The notes beneath the pieces were generated by a model. The model was given only the letters and a program-made list of their open reading frames with translations. It had not been told where the DNA came from and made no database searches. Positions 1 to 7,560 of a stretch of 64,000 nt of DNA are shown piece by piece (the stretch's first letter is position 1; every line of letters starts with the position of its first letter). The position numbers and the translations under genes were made by a program. The stretch is from Aldehydirespirator sp028819505 (GTDB lineage: Bacteria; Actinomycetota; Acidimicrobiia; Acidimicrobiales; Aldehydirespiratoraceae), in assembly GCA_965207755.1 (NCBI GenBank), contig OZ242297.1, positions 2,108,001 through 2,172,000 of the forward strand, read 5' to 3'.

Positions 1-797
1 CAGGTCGGGCTCGCGCGGATGCCCAGCTTGTGCTCGATCGAGACGCAGAGCAGGTCGTTGCGGGCGCCGGGCGAGCCGTCGGCAGCGGGCAGGTGCTTGG
101 GCACCAGGAAGCAGCTGATGCCCCTCGTGCCCGGCGGCGCGCCGGGGGTGCGGGCCAGCACCAGATGCACGATGTTGTCGGCCAGGTCGTGCTCGCCGTA
201 GGTGATGAAGATCTTCGTGCCGTGCAGGCGGTACGAGCCGTCGGGCTGCGGCAGGGCCCGGGCGGCGACCGCGCCCAAGTCCGAGCCGGCCTGCGGCTCG
301 GTCAGGTTCATGGTGCCGGTCCAGTCCCCCGAGGCCATCTGCGGCAGGTACAGCGCCTTCTGCTCGCCGGTGCCGTGCGCGCTCAGCATGTTGATGGCGC
401 CCTGGGTCAGCAGCGGGCACAGCGACCAGGACATGCAGGCCGAGGTGAACATCTCCTCCACCGCCAGCCCGACGAGGTGGGGGAAGCCGCCACCGCCGTA
501 TTCCGGATCGATCGACAGCGCGCCCCAGCCGGCCTCCACATAGGCGCGGTAGGCCTCCCGGAAGCCGGTGGGCGTCACCACCGAGCCGTCGTCGAGGCGG
601 CGGGCGCCCTCGGTGTCGCCGACCCGGTTGAGCGGGGCGACCACCTCCTCGGCGAACCGGGCCGCCTCCGCGAGGACCTGGTCGACCACGTCGGCATCCA
701 CGTGCTCGAAGGCCTCCAGCTTGGCCAGGCCGTCAAGGTCGGCGACGTGGCGCAGGTTGAAGGAGATCTCGTCGAGGTCCACCCGGAAGTCGCTCAC
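1..797 (-). CDS. Acyl-CoA dehydrogenase, N-terminal part (cut by window edge)
   Basis: Catalyses the FAD-dependent alpha,beta-dehydrogenation of acyl-CoA esters in beta-oxidation, in the cytoplasm. About 265 residues are visible. They begin with a helical N-terminal extension (VDQVLAEAARFAEEVVAPLN), followed by the acyl-CoA dehydrogenase N domain and the middle-domain signature MNLTEPQAGSDLG and GTKIFITYGEHDLADN. The extension and the YGGGGFPH stretch resemble the long FadE5-like actinobacterial class of about 600 residues, so roughly half is missing. I chose the GTG at 797 because the family extension starts there; the frame stays open upstream and no strong ribosome site decides the start. 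It fits the other fatty acid or sterol catabolism genes at 57-62 kb. Class assignment is sure; substrate is unknown. Confidence 0.85.
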   Translation of the reverse strand, partial: MSDFRVDLDEISFNLRHVADLDGLAKLEAFEHVDADVVDQVLAEAARFAEEVVAPLNRVGDTEGARRLDDGSVVTPTGFREAYRAYVEAGWGALSIDPEYGGGGFPHLVGLAVEEMFTSACMSWSLCPLLTQGAINMLSAHGTGEQKALYLPQMASGDWTGTMNLTEPQAGSDLGAVAARALPQPDGSYRLHGTKIFITYGEHDLADNIVHLVLARTPGAPPGTRGISCFLVPKHLPAADGSPGARNDLLCVSIEHKLGIRASPT

Positions 798-862
798 GCC
801 AGCGAGAATATCGCCAAGAACAGGCGCTAGTGGGCACCTGTCCGTCACGCTGGGGCGGTGCG

Positions 863-952
863 TCTCCCGCTCCTGCTCGCCGCGCTCACGGGCCGCTCAG
901 GCCACGGCCTCGCCCACACTGGCCCATTCGTCACCTCGCCCGTCCGGCCTCT
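863..952 (+). repeat. Dispersed intergenic repeat, copy A
   Basis: This spacer between the acyl-CoA dehydrogenase start and the yihY stop contains the core CTCACGGGCCGCT, followed by a GGCCACGGCCTCGCC stretch. The same core recurs at 2121-2164, 4947-5047, 6031-6130 and, inverted, at 21063-21151. A shared distal part (a TCGTCAC block and a ggcctct end) follows about 20 bases after the core. No mobile-element gene is attached. Function is unknown. Confidence 0.6.
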
Positions 953-1859
953 ACGCAGCGGACTCTGTCGGCTCTCTCAGTCCCCGGCGGTCGTTGAGCA
1001 CGCTGTTGATCTCGGCACCGACGAGCAGGCCCACGGCCAGCAGGTAGAGCCAGACCAGCAGGATCAGCGCCCCCCCGAGCAGTCCGAACACGGCGTTCAT
1101 GCCGCTCGAAGCCGCATCGAGGTAGACGCGGAAGCCGAGCGACACCGCCAGCCACCACACCGTGCTGACCGCCGCCCCGGGCAGGTCGCTGCGCCACGGG
1201 GTGCGGCGCCGGGGCGCGAAGTGGTAGAGCGACGCAGCCCAGCAGACCACCACCACGAACACCACCGGCCAGCGGAACCAGTCCCACGCGGCGGTGAACA
1301 AACTGCCGGCCCCCAGACGGTCGGCGATCTCCTCGCCGCCGCCGAACAGTGGGCCGACGACGACCATGACGGCCGCCAGGGCCGCCACGATCAAGCTGAG
1401 CAGGGTCAGCACGAAGCCGGCTACCCGGGTGGAGAGCCAGCTCCGGCGGTGCTCATGGCCGTAGGTGACGTCGAGTGCCCCGACCACGGCGGTGAACCCT
1501 CGCGACGACGCGTACACGGTGAGCAGGACGCCGGCGGTGACCAGCCCGGCGTTGGAGCGGTCGAACAGATCCTTGACGGTGGCCCGCAGCGTGTTGTCGC
1601 TGCCGAAGGTCTCGACCACCCGGTCCAGGAGCCACTGCTCGGTGTCGGCCGCCGCGCCCGCGCCTATCACGACGTCCAGCCATCCGAGAGCGGCCGCGAA
1701 CACGATCACCGCCGGGAACAGCCCGAGCAGTCCGAAGAAGGCGATCTCGGCCGCCAGCCCGCCTATGCGCGCCCGCGACCACTCGCGGCGAAAGTCCTCG
1801 ACGAACCGCAGAGCCTCACGCCACAGCGTGGGCAGGGAGGGCAGCGGGAGGCGCGCCAT
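951..1859 (-). CDS. YihY/BrkB family membrane protein
   Basis: Polytopic inner-membrane protein of the YihY/BrkB (UPF0761) family, once misnamed RNase BN; its function is not established. The 302 residues start with a soluble amphipathic stretch, then the family segment GLAAEIAFFGLLGLFPAVIV, and about six hydrophobic segments follow, including FVLTLLSLIVAALAAVMVVV and the C-terminal GLLGGALILLVWLYLLAVGLL. Typical family length is 280-330 residues, so the gene is complete. It reads away from nrdJ in the same direction but with a 138-base spacer, so it is probably a separate transcript. Confidence 0.85.
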   Translation of the reverse strand: MARLPLPSLPTLWREALRFVEDFRREWSRARIGGLAAEIAFFGLLGLFPAVIVFAAALGWLDVVIGAGAAADTEQWLLDRVVETFGSDNTLRATVKDLFDRSNAGLVTAGVLLTVYASSRGFTAVVGALDVTYGHEHRRSWLSTRVAGFVLTLLSLIVAALAAVMVVVGPLFGGGEEIADRLGAGSLFTAAWDWFRWPVVFVVVVCWAASLYHFAPRRRTPWRSDLPGAAVSTVWWLAVSLGFRVYLDAASSGMNAVFGLLGGALILLVWLYLLAVGLLVGAEINSVLNDRRGLREPTESAA

Positions 1860-1997
1860 GCCCGACCGATACTACGGTCCGCGGACGATGCACCCCGACC
1901 ACACCACGCACCACGGCCCGGTTCGGCGAGGTGGTCAGGGACTGCCTTCACCACAACGAGGCCCTCGCCGCCGAGGCCGAGGCGAGCTGAGCTGAGC

Positions 1998-4871
1998 TCA
2001 GCTGCAGCCGCTGGTGGCGCCGCAGTCGGCGCACACGTAGCACGAGCCGGCCCGGCGCATGGGAACGCCGCAGGTCATGCAGAACGGCGCGTCCAGCGGG
2101 CCCGAGCGATCCGACGCGGGTCTCCCGCTCATGCTCACTGCGCTCACGGGCCGCTCGGGCCCTGGCGGCTCGGTCGGGGCCGCCGCCGCGGAGAAGTCGA
2201 GCTGGGCCATCAGCTGCGAGGGCATCGGTATCGAGGGCGGATCGGGCGGCAGGTCGTGTCCCTGCTCGGTCTCGGTGACCTGCTCCTCTACGCCCGGCAG
2301 TGTCGGCTGGGTGCGCTCGCCGGTGGTGAAGACGCCGAGCGCGGCCCGCTCCTCGGGAGTCAGGTACATCACGGCCAGCTTGCGGAACAGGTAGTCCATG
2401 AGGCTGGTGGCGATCCGGATGTCGGGATCGTCGGTGATGCCGGCCGGCTCGAAGCGGACGCCCACGAACGTCTCCACGAAAGCCGCCAGCGGAACGCCGT
2501 ACTGCAGGCCGTGGCTCAGCGAGATGGCGAACGCGTCCATGATCCCGGCCAGGGTGGAGCCCTGCTTGGAGACCTTCACGAAGATCTCGCCGGGACGGCC
2601 GTCGGGGTACTCCCCCACCGTGACGAAGCCCTTGCAGTCGGCCACACGGAACTCGAAGGTGCGCGACCGGCGCGATCTCGGCAGCCGGCGGCGCACCGGC
2701 TCCGGCGCCGACCCGGCCTGCGGGTCCGCGCCCGCCTCCGGGCCCGGGGCCGCCGCGGCGGCGTCCGTGGAGCGCTCGGCCTCGCCGAGGGTGAGCGGCT
2801 GGGCCACCTTGGAGCTGTCGCGGTAGACGGCCACCGACTTCAGGCCGAGCCGCCAGGCGTCGATGAACAACTGCTCGACATCGCCCGCGGTCGACGACGC
2901 GGGCATGTTCACGGTCTTCGAGATGGCGCCGGACAGGAACGGCTGCACCGCGGCCATCATCTTGACGTGCCCGGAGGCGCTGATGGCGTTGTCGCCCAGC
3001 GAGCAGGCGAACACGTCCCGGTGCTCGGGCCTGAGCGACGAGCCCGCCACGGTGTGGTGCGCGGCGATGTGGTCCCCGATCTGATCGGCCTGATCGGTGT
3101 CGTAGCCGAGCCGCCGCAATGCCCTGGGGATCGTCGTGTTGACGATCTCCATGGTCCCGCCCCCGACCAGTCGCTTCGACTTGACCAGCCCCAGGTCGGG
3201 CTCGATGCCGGTGGTGTCGCAGTCCATGAGCAGCCCGATCGTGCCGGTGGGCGCCAGCACTGTGGCCTGGCTGTTGCGCACGCCGTGGCGGTCGGCCCGC
3301 TCGCAGGCCTCGTCCCAAGCCAGTTGCGCGGCCTCGAGCAGGTCGGCGGGCACGAGCTCCTCGTCTATGGAGGCGGTGGCGCTCCGGTGCCGGCCGAGCA
3401 CGCGCAGCATGTGCTCGCGGTTGTCGTGGAAGCCGGCGAAGGGTCCCATGCGTTCGGCCAGGCGGGTGGAGGTGAGATAAGCCTCGCCGGTCATCAGCGC
3501 GGTGATGGCCGCGGCCACGGCCCGGCCCTCGTCGGAGTCGTAGGGAAGGCCCAGCGCCATGAGCAGCGCCCCCAGGTTGGCGTAGCCCAGGCCGATCTGG
3601 CGGAAGGCCCTGGTGGTGTCGGCGATGGCCGGCGTCGGATAGTCGGCGTGACCGACGAGGATCTCCTGGGCCGCGAACACCACCTGCACCGCCCGCCGGA
3701 ACCCGGCGACGTCGAAGGCCCCTTCGTCGTCGAGGAAGCTCAGCAGGTTGATCGAGGCCAGGTTGCAGGCGCTGTCGTCGAGGTGGACGTACTCCGAGCA
3801 CGGGTTGCTGGCCGTGATGGGGCCGGCGGACGCGGCGGTGTGCCAGCGGTTGATGGCGGTCGCGAACTGCACGCCGGGGTCGGCGCACTGCCAGGCAGCC
3901 TCGGCCATCTGGCTCAGGATCGAGCGGGCCGGCACCCGCTTGAGCACCGAGCCGTCGGTGCGGGCGGTGAGATCCCAGTCGCCGCCGTCGAGCGCGGCCT
4001 GCATGAACTCGTCGGTGACCCGGACCGAGTTGTTGGCGTTCTGGTACTGCACGGAGTCGGAGTCGGCGCCGTCGACGCTCATGTCGAAGCCGGACGCGGC
4101 CAGCGCACGCGACTTGCGCTCCTCTCGGGCCTTGCACCAGATGAAGGCCTCGATGTCGGGATGGTCGGCGTCGAGCACCACCATCTTGGCGGCCCGCCGC
4201 GTCTTGCCTCCCGACTTGATGGTTCCGGCCGACGCGTCGGCGCCCCGCATGAAGCTCACCGGGCCGGACGCGGTGCCCCCGCCGCTGAGGGCCTCGGAAC
4301 TGGCCCGGATGCGCGACAGGTTCACCCCGGCGCCGGAGCCTCCCTTGAATATCCGGCCCTCCTCGGCGTACCACTCCAGGATCGACTCCATGGTGTCGTC
4401 GACCGACAGGATGAAGCACGCCGACGCCTGCTGGGGCACCCCGGCCACGCCGATGTTGAACCAGACCGGGGAGTTGAAGGCAGCCCTCTGCGTGTACAGC
4501 AGGTGTGAGAGCTCGGCGCGGAACAGCGACGCCTCGGGCTCGTCGGCGAAGTAGCCGTCACCGTCCCCCCAGCGTGTGATCGTGCCGACGATGCGGTCCA
4601 CCACCTGCCTCAGCGACCATTCCCGCTCCGGGGTGCCCAGCGCGCCGCGGAAGTACTTCTGGGCCAGGATGTTGGTGGCGTTCTGCGACCAGCCGGCCGG
4701 CACCTCCACACCCCGCTGCTCGAACGCGACCGACCCGTCGCGGTGGTCGAGCAGGCGCGCGTCGCGCAGTTCCCAAGCGACGCTGCCGGCCTGGTCGTCA
4801 GAGCCATCCGCCCCGTCCGGTGGGAGGTCGGTGCCGACGAGGAGCTGGTTCTGCTCGGAGGCCAGAGTCAT
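1998..4871 (-). CDS. nrdJ: Vitamin B12-dependent (class II) ribonucleotide reductase
   Basis: Adenosylcobalamin-dependent reductase that converts ribonucleotides to deoxyribonucleotides for DNA synthesis, in the cytoplasm. The 957 residues hold an N-terminal segment (NILAQKYFRG), the first redox cysteine in QASACFILSVDD (about residue 148), the catalytic NPCSEY motif with its thiyl-radical cysteine (about 355), and the APTGTIGLLMDCDTTGIEPD loop. A C-terminal CMTCG...CYVCADCG zinc-ribbon or redox tail follows. The ATG at 4871 is preferred over the longer open frame because GGAGGTAA lies directly upstream. A stretch of the C-terminal linker (SAVSMSGRPASDRS, about residue 905-915) is encoded by a copy of the dispersed repeat seen in nearby spacers. 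No cobalamin riboswitch was recognised upstream. Confidence 0.95.
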   Translation of the reverse strand: MTLASEQNQLLVGTDLPPDGADGSDDQAGSVAWELRDARLLDHRDGSVAFEQRGVEVPAGWSQNATNILAQKYFRGALGTPEREWSLRQVVDRIVGTITRWGDGDGYFADEPEASLFRAELSHLLYTQRAAFNSPVWFNIGVAGVPQQASACFILSVDDTMESILEWYAEEGRIFKGGSGAGVNLSRIRASSEALSGGGTASGPVSFMRGADASAGTIKSGGKTRRAAKMVVLDADHPDIEAFIWCKAREERKSRALAASGFDMSVDGADSDSVQYQNANNSVRVTDEFMQAALDGGDWDLTARTDGSVLKRVPARSILSQMAEAAWQCADPGVQFATAINRWHTAASAGPITASNPCSEYVHLDDSACNLASINLLSFLDDEGAFDVAGFRRAVQVVFAAQEILVGHADYPTPAIADTTRAFRQIGLGYANLGALLMALGLPYDSDEGRAVAAAITALMTGEAYLTSTRLAERMGPFAGFHDNREHMLRVLGRHRSATASIDEELVPADLLEAAQLAWDEACERADRHGVRNSQATVLAPTGTIGLLMDCDTTGIEPDLGLVKSKRLVGGGTMEIVNTTIPRALRRLGYDTDQADQIGDHIAAHHTVAGSSLRPEHRDVFACSLGDNAISASGHVKMMAAVQPFLSGAISKTVNMPASSTAGDVEQLFIDAWRLGLKSVAVYRDSSKVAQPLTLGEAERSTDAAAAAPGPEAGADPQAGSAPEPVRRRLPRSRRSRTFEFRVADCKGFVTVGEYPDGRPGEIFVKVSKQGSTLAGIMDAFAISLSHGLQYGVPLAAFVETFVGVRFEPAGITDDPDIRIATSLMDYLFRKLAVMYLTPEERAALGVFTTGERTQPTLPGVEEQVTETEQGHDLPPDPPSIPMPSQLMAQLDFSAAAAPTEPPGPERPVSAVSMSGRPASDRSGPLDAPFCMTCGVPMRRAGSCYVCADCGATSGCS
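2121..2164 (+). repeat. Dispersed repeat, copy B, inside the nrdJ reading frame
   Basis: TCTCCCGCTCATGCTCACTG followed by the conserved CGCTCACGGGCCGCTCGGGCC core matches copies A, C, D and E. Unlike those, it lies inside a conserved gene, in the linker before the C-terminal cysteine domain of NrdJ, and keeps the frame open. It encodes, on the minus strand, the peptide around RPVSAVSMSGRPASD. Confidence 0.6.
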
Positions 4872-4875
4872 CGGA

Positions 4876-4884
4876 TTACCTCCC
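4876..4884 (-). promoter_or_regulatory. Shine-Dalgarno site fixing the nrdJ start
   Basis: On the minus strand GGGAGGTAA ends four bases before the ATG at 4871. It is one of the strongest anti-16S matches in the window, and it rules out the 50-residue upstream extension that the open frame allows. Confidence 0.75.
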
Positions 4885-4946
4885 TGCAATTCTATCTGGG
4901 GGAACCGATCGGGCAAGCCGGAGCTTGCCGCATTCGCGGCGGTGCC

Positions 4947-5047
4947 ACTCCCGCTCATGCTCGCTTCGCTCGCGGGCTGCTCGGGCCACGGCCTCGCTCC
5001 ACTCCTCGCCACTACTCCCACGAGTCACTCCCCATCCGCTCGGCCTC
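4947..5047 (+). repeat. Dispersed repeat, copy C, in the nrdJ-ribD spacer
   Basis: This is a full-length copy: ACTCCCGCTCATGCTCGC, the CGGGCTGCTCGGGCCACGG core, then a distal part ending CCGCTCGGCCTC. It fills much of the 368-base divergent spacer 4872-5239. The rest of that spacer holds a GC-rich tract and a short direct repeat GCTGTGCA (twice, around 5130-5160). I see no cobalamin riboswitch and no convincing NrdR box. Confidence 0.6.
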
Positions 5048-5239
5048 CGGTCGCACCACTGGTCTCCGCCGCGAGACCCTACGACGCCCGCCGCCGCCCC
5101 CGGCGGCGAGGCTGTGGAACAACCTCGGGATTGCTGTGCAAAGCGCTGTGCACAGCCGCGCCGCCCGTCCAGAGATTCCCGCCGGCCTGTAGAGAACCGC
5201 TCGCCGGTGCTGGACCCGCCGGGGCGGTACGTTCTGGTC

Positions 5240-5998
5240 GTGCGAAGACTGGTGCCGGGACCGGTAGCCGAGGTCGACCCGATGGAGCTCTACCCGGCGC
5301 TGCCGCGCCCCAGGCCCGCCGGCCGTCCGTGGCTGATGGTCAACATGATCTCCTCCGCCGACGGCGCCATCGCGGTCGACGGCACCAGCGGGGCGCTCGG
5401 CAACCCGGCCGACCAGGCCGTGTTCTCGGCCGTGCGGGCCTGTGCCGACTGGATCGTGGCCGCGGCCGGCACGGTGCGGGCCGAGCGCTACAGCCTGCCC
5501 CGGCCCGGAGCGGAGTCCCTCCGAGCGCGGCGCGCCGCCGGACGCGCCGACCGTCCCAGGCTGGCTGTTGTCAGCGCAAGCCTGCACCTCGGCCTGGACC
5601 TGCCGCTGTTCGCCGATCAGCGCCCCGGCGACGACTTGCCGGTGATCCTCACCGGCCGGGATGCCCCAGCCGGAGCGGTCGAGTCGCTCGCACCTGTGGC
5701 CGAGGTGGTGAGACTCGGCTCGGCCCGGCCCCAGCCGGCCGAGATCCTCGCCGAGCTTGACCGCCGCGGCGCCGGAGTGGTCCTGTCGGAAGGCGGACCG
5801 TCCTTCAACGGACAGCTCGCCGACGCCGGGATGATCGACGAGCTGTGCCTGTCCGTCGCGCCGCTCGTGGCAGGGGGAGCCAGTCCCCGGATCGTTCACG
5901 GATCCCTGCGGACCGTGCCTCTCGACCTGGCCATCGACCATCTTCTCGAAGCCTCCGACACGCTGTTCGTGCGCTATCTGTCAAGCGGGCAGCGCTAG
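5240..5998 (+). CDS. RibD C-terminal domain pyrimidine/dihydrofolate reductase-like protein
   Basis: Single-domain protein (252 residues) of the RibD_C fold, which uses NADPH to reduce pteridine- or pyrimidine-type substrates such as the riboflavin intermediate. Visible family features are MVNMISSADGAIAVDG near the N-terminus (the substrate and NADPH strand), GTVRAERY, and GAGVVLSEGGPSFNGQL towards the C-terminus (glycine-rich NADPH loop), then ELCLSVAPLVAGG. There is no N-terminal deaminase domain, so it is not a full RibD. Start at GTG 5240 gives the usual length, but no clear ribosome site is seen and the ATG at 5282 is possible. It stands alone and diverges from nrdJ. Substrate cannot be deduced. 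Confidence 0.8.
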   Translation: MRRLVPGPVAEVDPMELYPALPRPRPAGRPWLMVNMISSADGAIAVDGTSGALGNPADQAVFSAVRACADWIVAAAGTVRAERYSLPRPGAESLRARRAAGRADRPRLAVVSASLHLGLDLPLFADQRPGDDLPVILTGRDAPAGAVESLAPVAEVVRLGSARPQPAEILAELDRRGAGVVLSEGGPSFNGQLADAGMIDELCLSVAPLVAGGASPRIVHGSLRTVPLDLAIDHLLEASDTLFVRYLSSGQR

Positions 5999-6030
5999 CA
6001 GTCTCGGACCGCCTCGCGCTGAGGGGCCGC

Positions 6031-6130
6031 CTTTCCGGCGCTTGTTCGCTGCGCTCACCGCCCGCTCGGGCCACGGCCTCGCTCGAACCTCGCCGGGTTC
6101 GTCACGAGTCGCCGCCCACCCGCTCGGCCG
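6031..6130 (+). repeat. Dispersed repeat, copy D
   Basis: Contains CTTGTTCGCTGCGCTCACC and the CCCGCTCGGGCCACGGCCTC core, then a distal part ending ACCCGCTCGGCC. It fills the spacer after the RibD-C gene and runs into the last codons of the LysM gene, so it supplies that protein's C-terminal residues. Confidence 0.6.
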
Positions 6131-6596
6131 CTGGGTCGGCCCGTTCGGAGACGGCCTGCTGACCGAGTCGCCGGTTCGCCCCATCCGGGTCATCCGAGAG
6201 CACCGAGGCGTCGAGCACGATCTCCTGGCCCGGCTCAAGCGCGGCACCGCCGGCCGCCCCGGCCAGATCGTGGACCAGAGCCCTGGGATCGCCCGGCGCG
6301 ATGGCCAGGGCTATGTCCCACAGCGTGTCGCCCAGCTGCACCACGTAGACGCCGGGCAGCTCCGCTGGAAGCGAGGCGTCGCCCGTCGGGGGCCAGGGGT
6401 TGGCCTCGCCCGGCGGTACCCGGTCGGGCCGGCCCAGGGCCAGCACCAGCGTCATGGCTGCAACCACGATCATGGCCACGGCCAGCCGGCGGCGGCGGTA
6501 CACCGCCTCCGGCAGCCGCACGGACTGTCCTGTTGCCGGTGCCGCCGAGACACCGGAGGGGACCGACGCGAGGTCGGGCGACCAGGAAGCTTCCAT
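6102..6596 (-). CDS. LysM-domain membrane protein divergent from lexA (Rv2719c/YneA-like)
   Basis: Small membrane-anchored peptidoglycan-binding protein, 164 residues. A cytoplasmic N-terminus is followed by a transmembrane segment (AVAMIVVAAMTLVLALG, about residues 40-56) and one LysM domain (YVVQLGDTLWDIALAIAPGD, about 82-125). ATG 6596 is chosen because GGGAGG lies 9-10 bases upstream, and longer starts would run into a LexA box. In mycobacteria a LysM protein (Rv2719c, ChiZ) sits in the same divergent place next to lexA and is an SOS-induced cell-division inhibitor. The conserved position and the shared operators suggest the same role here; that is inference, since this protein has no recognisable hydrolase motif. 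Confidence 0.8.
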   Translation of the reverse strand: MEASWSPDLASVPSGVSAAPATGQSVRLPEAVYRRRRLAVAMIVVAAMTLVLALGRPDRVPPGEANPWPPTGDASLPAELPGVYVVQLGDTLWDIALAIAPGDPRALVHDLAGAAGGAALEPGQEIVLDASVLSDDPDGANRRLGQQAVSERADPAAERVGGDS

Positions 6597-6663
6597 GCCG
6601 CCATCCTCCCGCGGGGGTATGACATCGGGATGGAGTCCCCCGAGAGGTCCGAGATGCTTGACA

Positions 6664-6679
6664 TCGAACGCTTGTTCCG
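6664..6679. promoter_or_regulatory. LexA operator (SOS box) 1
   Basis: TCGAACGCTTGTTCCG fits the actinobacterial SOS consensus CGAAC-N4-GTTCG with one mismatch in the outer half-site. It is the operator closest to the LysM gene, about 70 bases before its start. A weaker box-like sequence (GCAAACATGTGTACGG) follows directly at 6679-6694. Confidence 0.8.
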
Positions 6680-6723
6680 CAAACATGTGTACGGGTTCCT
6701 CCCCCATTTGCCCTCGGGCCTCG

Positions 6724-6759
6724 TATAGTGTGATCGAACTGATGTTCGGTCACACTATA
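6724..6759. promoter_or_regulatory. 36-bp palindrome with central SOS box and divergent -10 elements
   Basis: Arms of 16 bases, TATAGTGTGATCGAAC and its inverted partner at 6744-6759, pair with a single mismatch around TGAT. The centre (6734-6749) is an SOS box, TCGAAC-TGAT-GTTCGG. The outer ends read TATAGT on each strand, a good -10 hexamer in both directions. One LexA dimer bound here could therefore silence the promoters of both lexA (plus) and the LysM gene (minus). Confidence 0.75.
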
Positions 6760-6775
6760 GCGAACACCTGTTCGC
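6760..6775. promoter_or_regulatory. LexA operator (SOS box) 3, proximal to lexA
   Basis: GCGAACACCTGTTCGC is a perfect 8+8 inverted repeat apart from its four-base centre and matches the CGAAC-N4-GTTCG consensus fully. It lies 35 bases before the lexA ATG and directly abuts the 36-bp palindrome, so cooperative autorepression is likely. Confidence 0.85.
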
Positions 6776-6809
6776 AACCCACCCTCACCCCCGAGATCGG
6801 AGACTCGTC

Positions 6810-7454
6810 ATGACGCCGCCTGCCGACCGGAAGCCACTCACCGCCCGTCGCCGCCAGATCCTGGACGCGATCGTGGAGCATCAGCGGGTTCACGGCTACC
6901 CGCCCTCGATCCGGGAGATCGCCTCCGAGGTGGGGCTGAAGTCCCCGGCCTCGGTCAAGGCCCACATCGACGTGCTCGGCTCGGCCGGCTACCTGCGGGT
7001 CGACCCCACCCGGCCCCGGGCCATCGAGGTGCGCTACGACGAGAACTCGGGGGCCGCGCTCGAGCGCCGCCCGGTGCGCCATGTTCCCCTGGTGGGCGAG
7101 GTGGCCGCGGGCTCCGGCGTGCTCGCCGCAGAGAACGTCGAGGAGCTGGTGCCGATGCCCGCCGACCTCACCGGCGAGGGCGAACTGTTCATGCTGCGGG
7201 TGCGGGGCGACTCGATGATCGACGCCGGCATCCTCGACGGCGACTACGTGGTCTGCCGGGCACAGAGCACCGCAGAGAACGGAGAGGTCGTGGTGGCGGG
7301 AATCCCCGGCGACGAGGCCACCGTGAAGACGCTGCGTCGGCGTGACGGCCGCATCGTGCTGGAACCGGCCAACGAGCTGCTACAGCCGATGGAGTTCGCA
7401 CCGGACGAGGTGACCGTCTACGGCAAGGTCGTCACCATGATGCGGCGGTACTAG
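6810..7454 (+). CDS. lexA: LexA, SOS transcriptional repressor
   Basis: Represses the SOS regulon by binding CGAAC-N4-GTTCG operators and is inactivated by RecA-stimulated self-cleavage. The 214 residues have the N-terminal winged helix (LTARRRQILDAIVEH, GYPPSIREIASEVGLKSPASV), a cleavage site of the Ala-Gly type in VAAGSG (about residue 96), the catalytic serine in RGDSMIDAGI and the catalytic lysine in ATVKTLRRRDG. All residues required for autoproteolysis are present. It is autoregulated through the operators at 6724-6775 and transcribed away from the LysM gene. The same operator type precedes recA and imuA' in this window. Confidence 0.97.
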   Translation: MTPPADRKPLTARRRQILDAIVEHQRVHGYPPSIREIASEVGLKSPASVKAHIDVLGSAGYLRVDPTRPRAIEVRYDENSGAALERRPVRHVPLVGEVAAGSGVLAAENVEELVPMPADLTGEGELFMLRVRGDSMIDAGILDGDYVVCRAQSTAENGEVVVAGIPGDEATVKTLRRRDGRIVLEPANELLQPMEFAPDEVTVYGKVVTMMRRY

Positions 7455-7494
7455 ACAACCGATTCACGGGTTCGTTGACAACTCCACGGCCGAA

Positions 7495-7537
7495 CTTCCG
7501 TCAATAGACCACCGTAGAGGCGGAAACTTGACGGAAG
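7495..7537. terminator. Inverted repeat between convergent lexA and dapE
   Basis: CTTCCGTCAA (7495-7504) and TTGACGGAAG (7528-7537) form a perfect 10-bp stem around a 23-base loop in the short spacer where lexA (plus) and dapE (minus) converge. There is no U-run, so a bidirectional, factor-independent terminator is only a suggestion. Confidence 0.45.
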
Positions 7538-7560
7538 CTCTTCGAGGGGCCGGCAGGAAC

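Noticed and set aside
1890..1994. Possible gene tail RFGEVVRDCLHHNEALAAEAEAS ending in TGA, between yihY and nrdJ
   Set aside because: It looks protein-like but has no start or upstream domain, and the spacer is too short; at most a remnant.
858..4508. Very long open frame on the plus strand (about 1200 codons) opposite yihY and nrdJ
   Set aside because: It is the antisense of nrdJ; high GC keeps the opposite frame open. The product is Arg/Gly/His-rich and without family features.
4872..5239. Cobalamin riboswitch or NrdR box upstream of nrdJ
   Set aside because: No B12-box-like conserved core and no NrdR palindrome pair could be found; the space is mostly dispersed repeat.
6710..6780. The 36-bp palindrome as an attachment site or terminator
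   Set aside because: Its centre is an SOS box and its ends are -10 hexamers, with divergent genes on both sides, so a regulatory role explains it fully.
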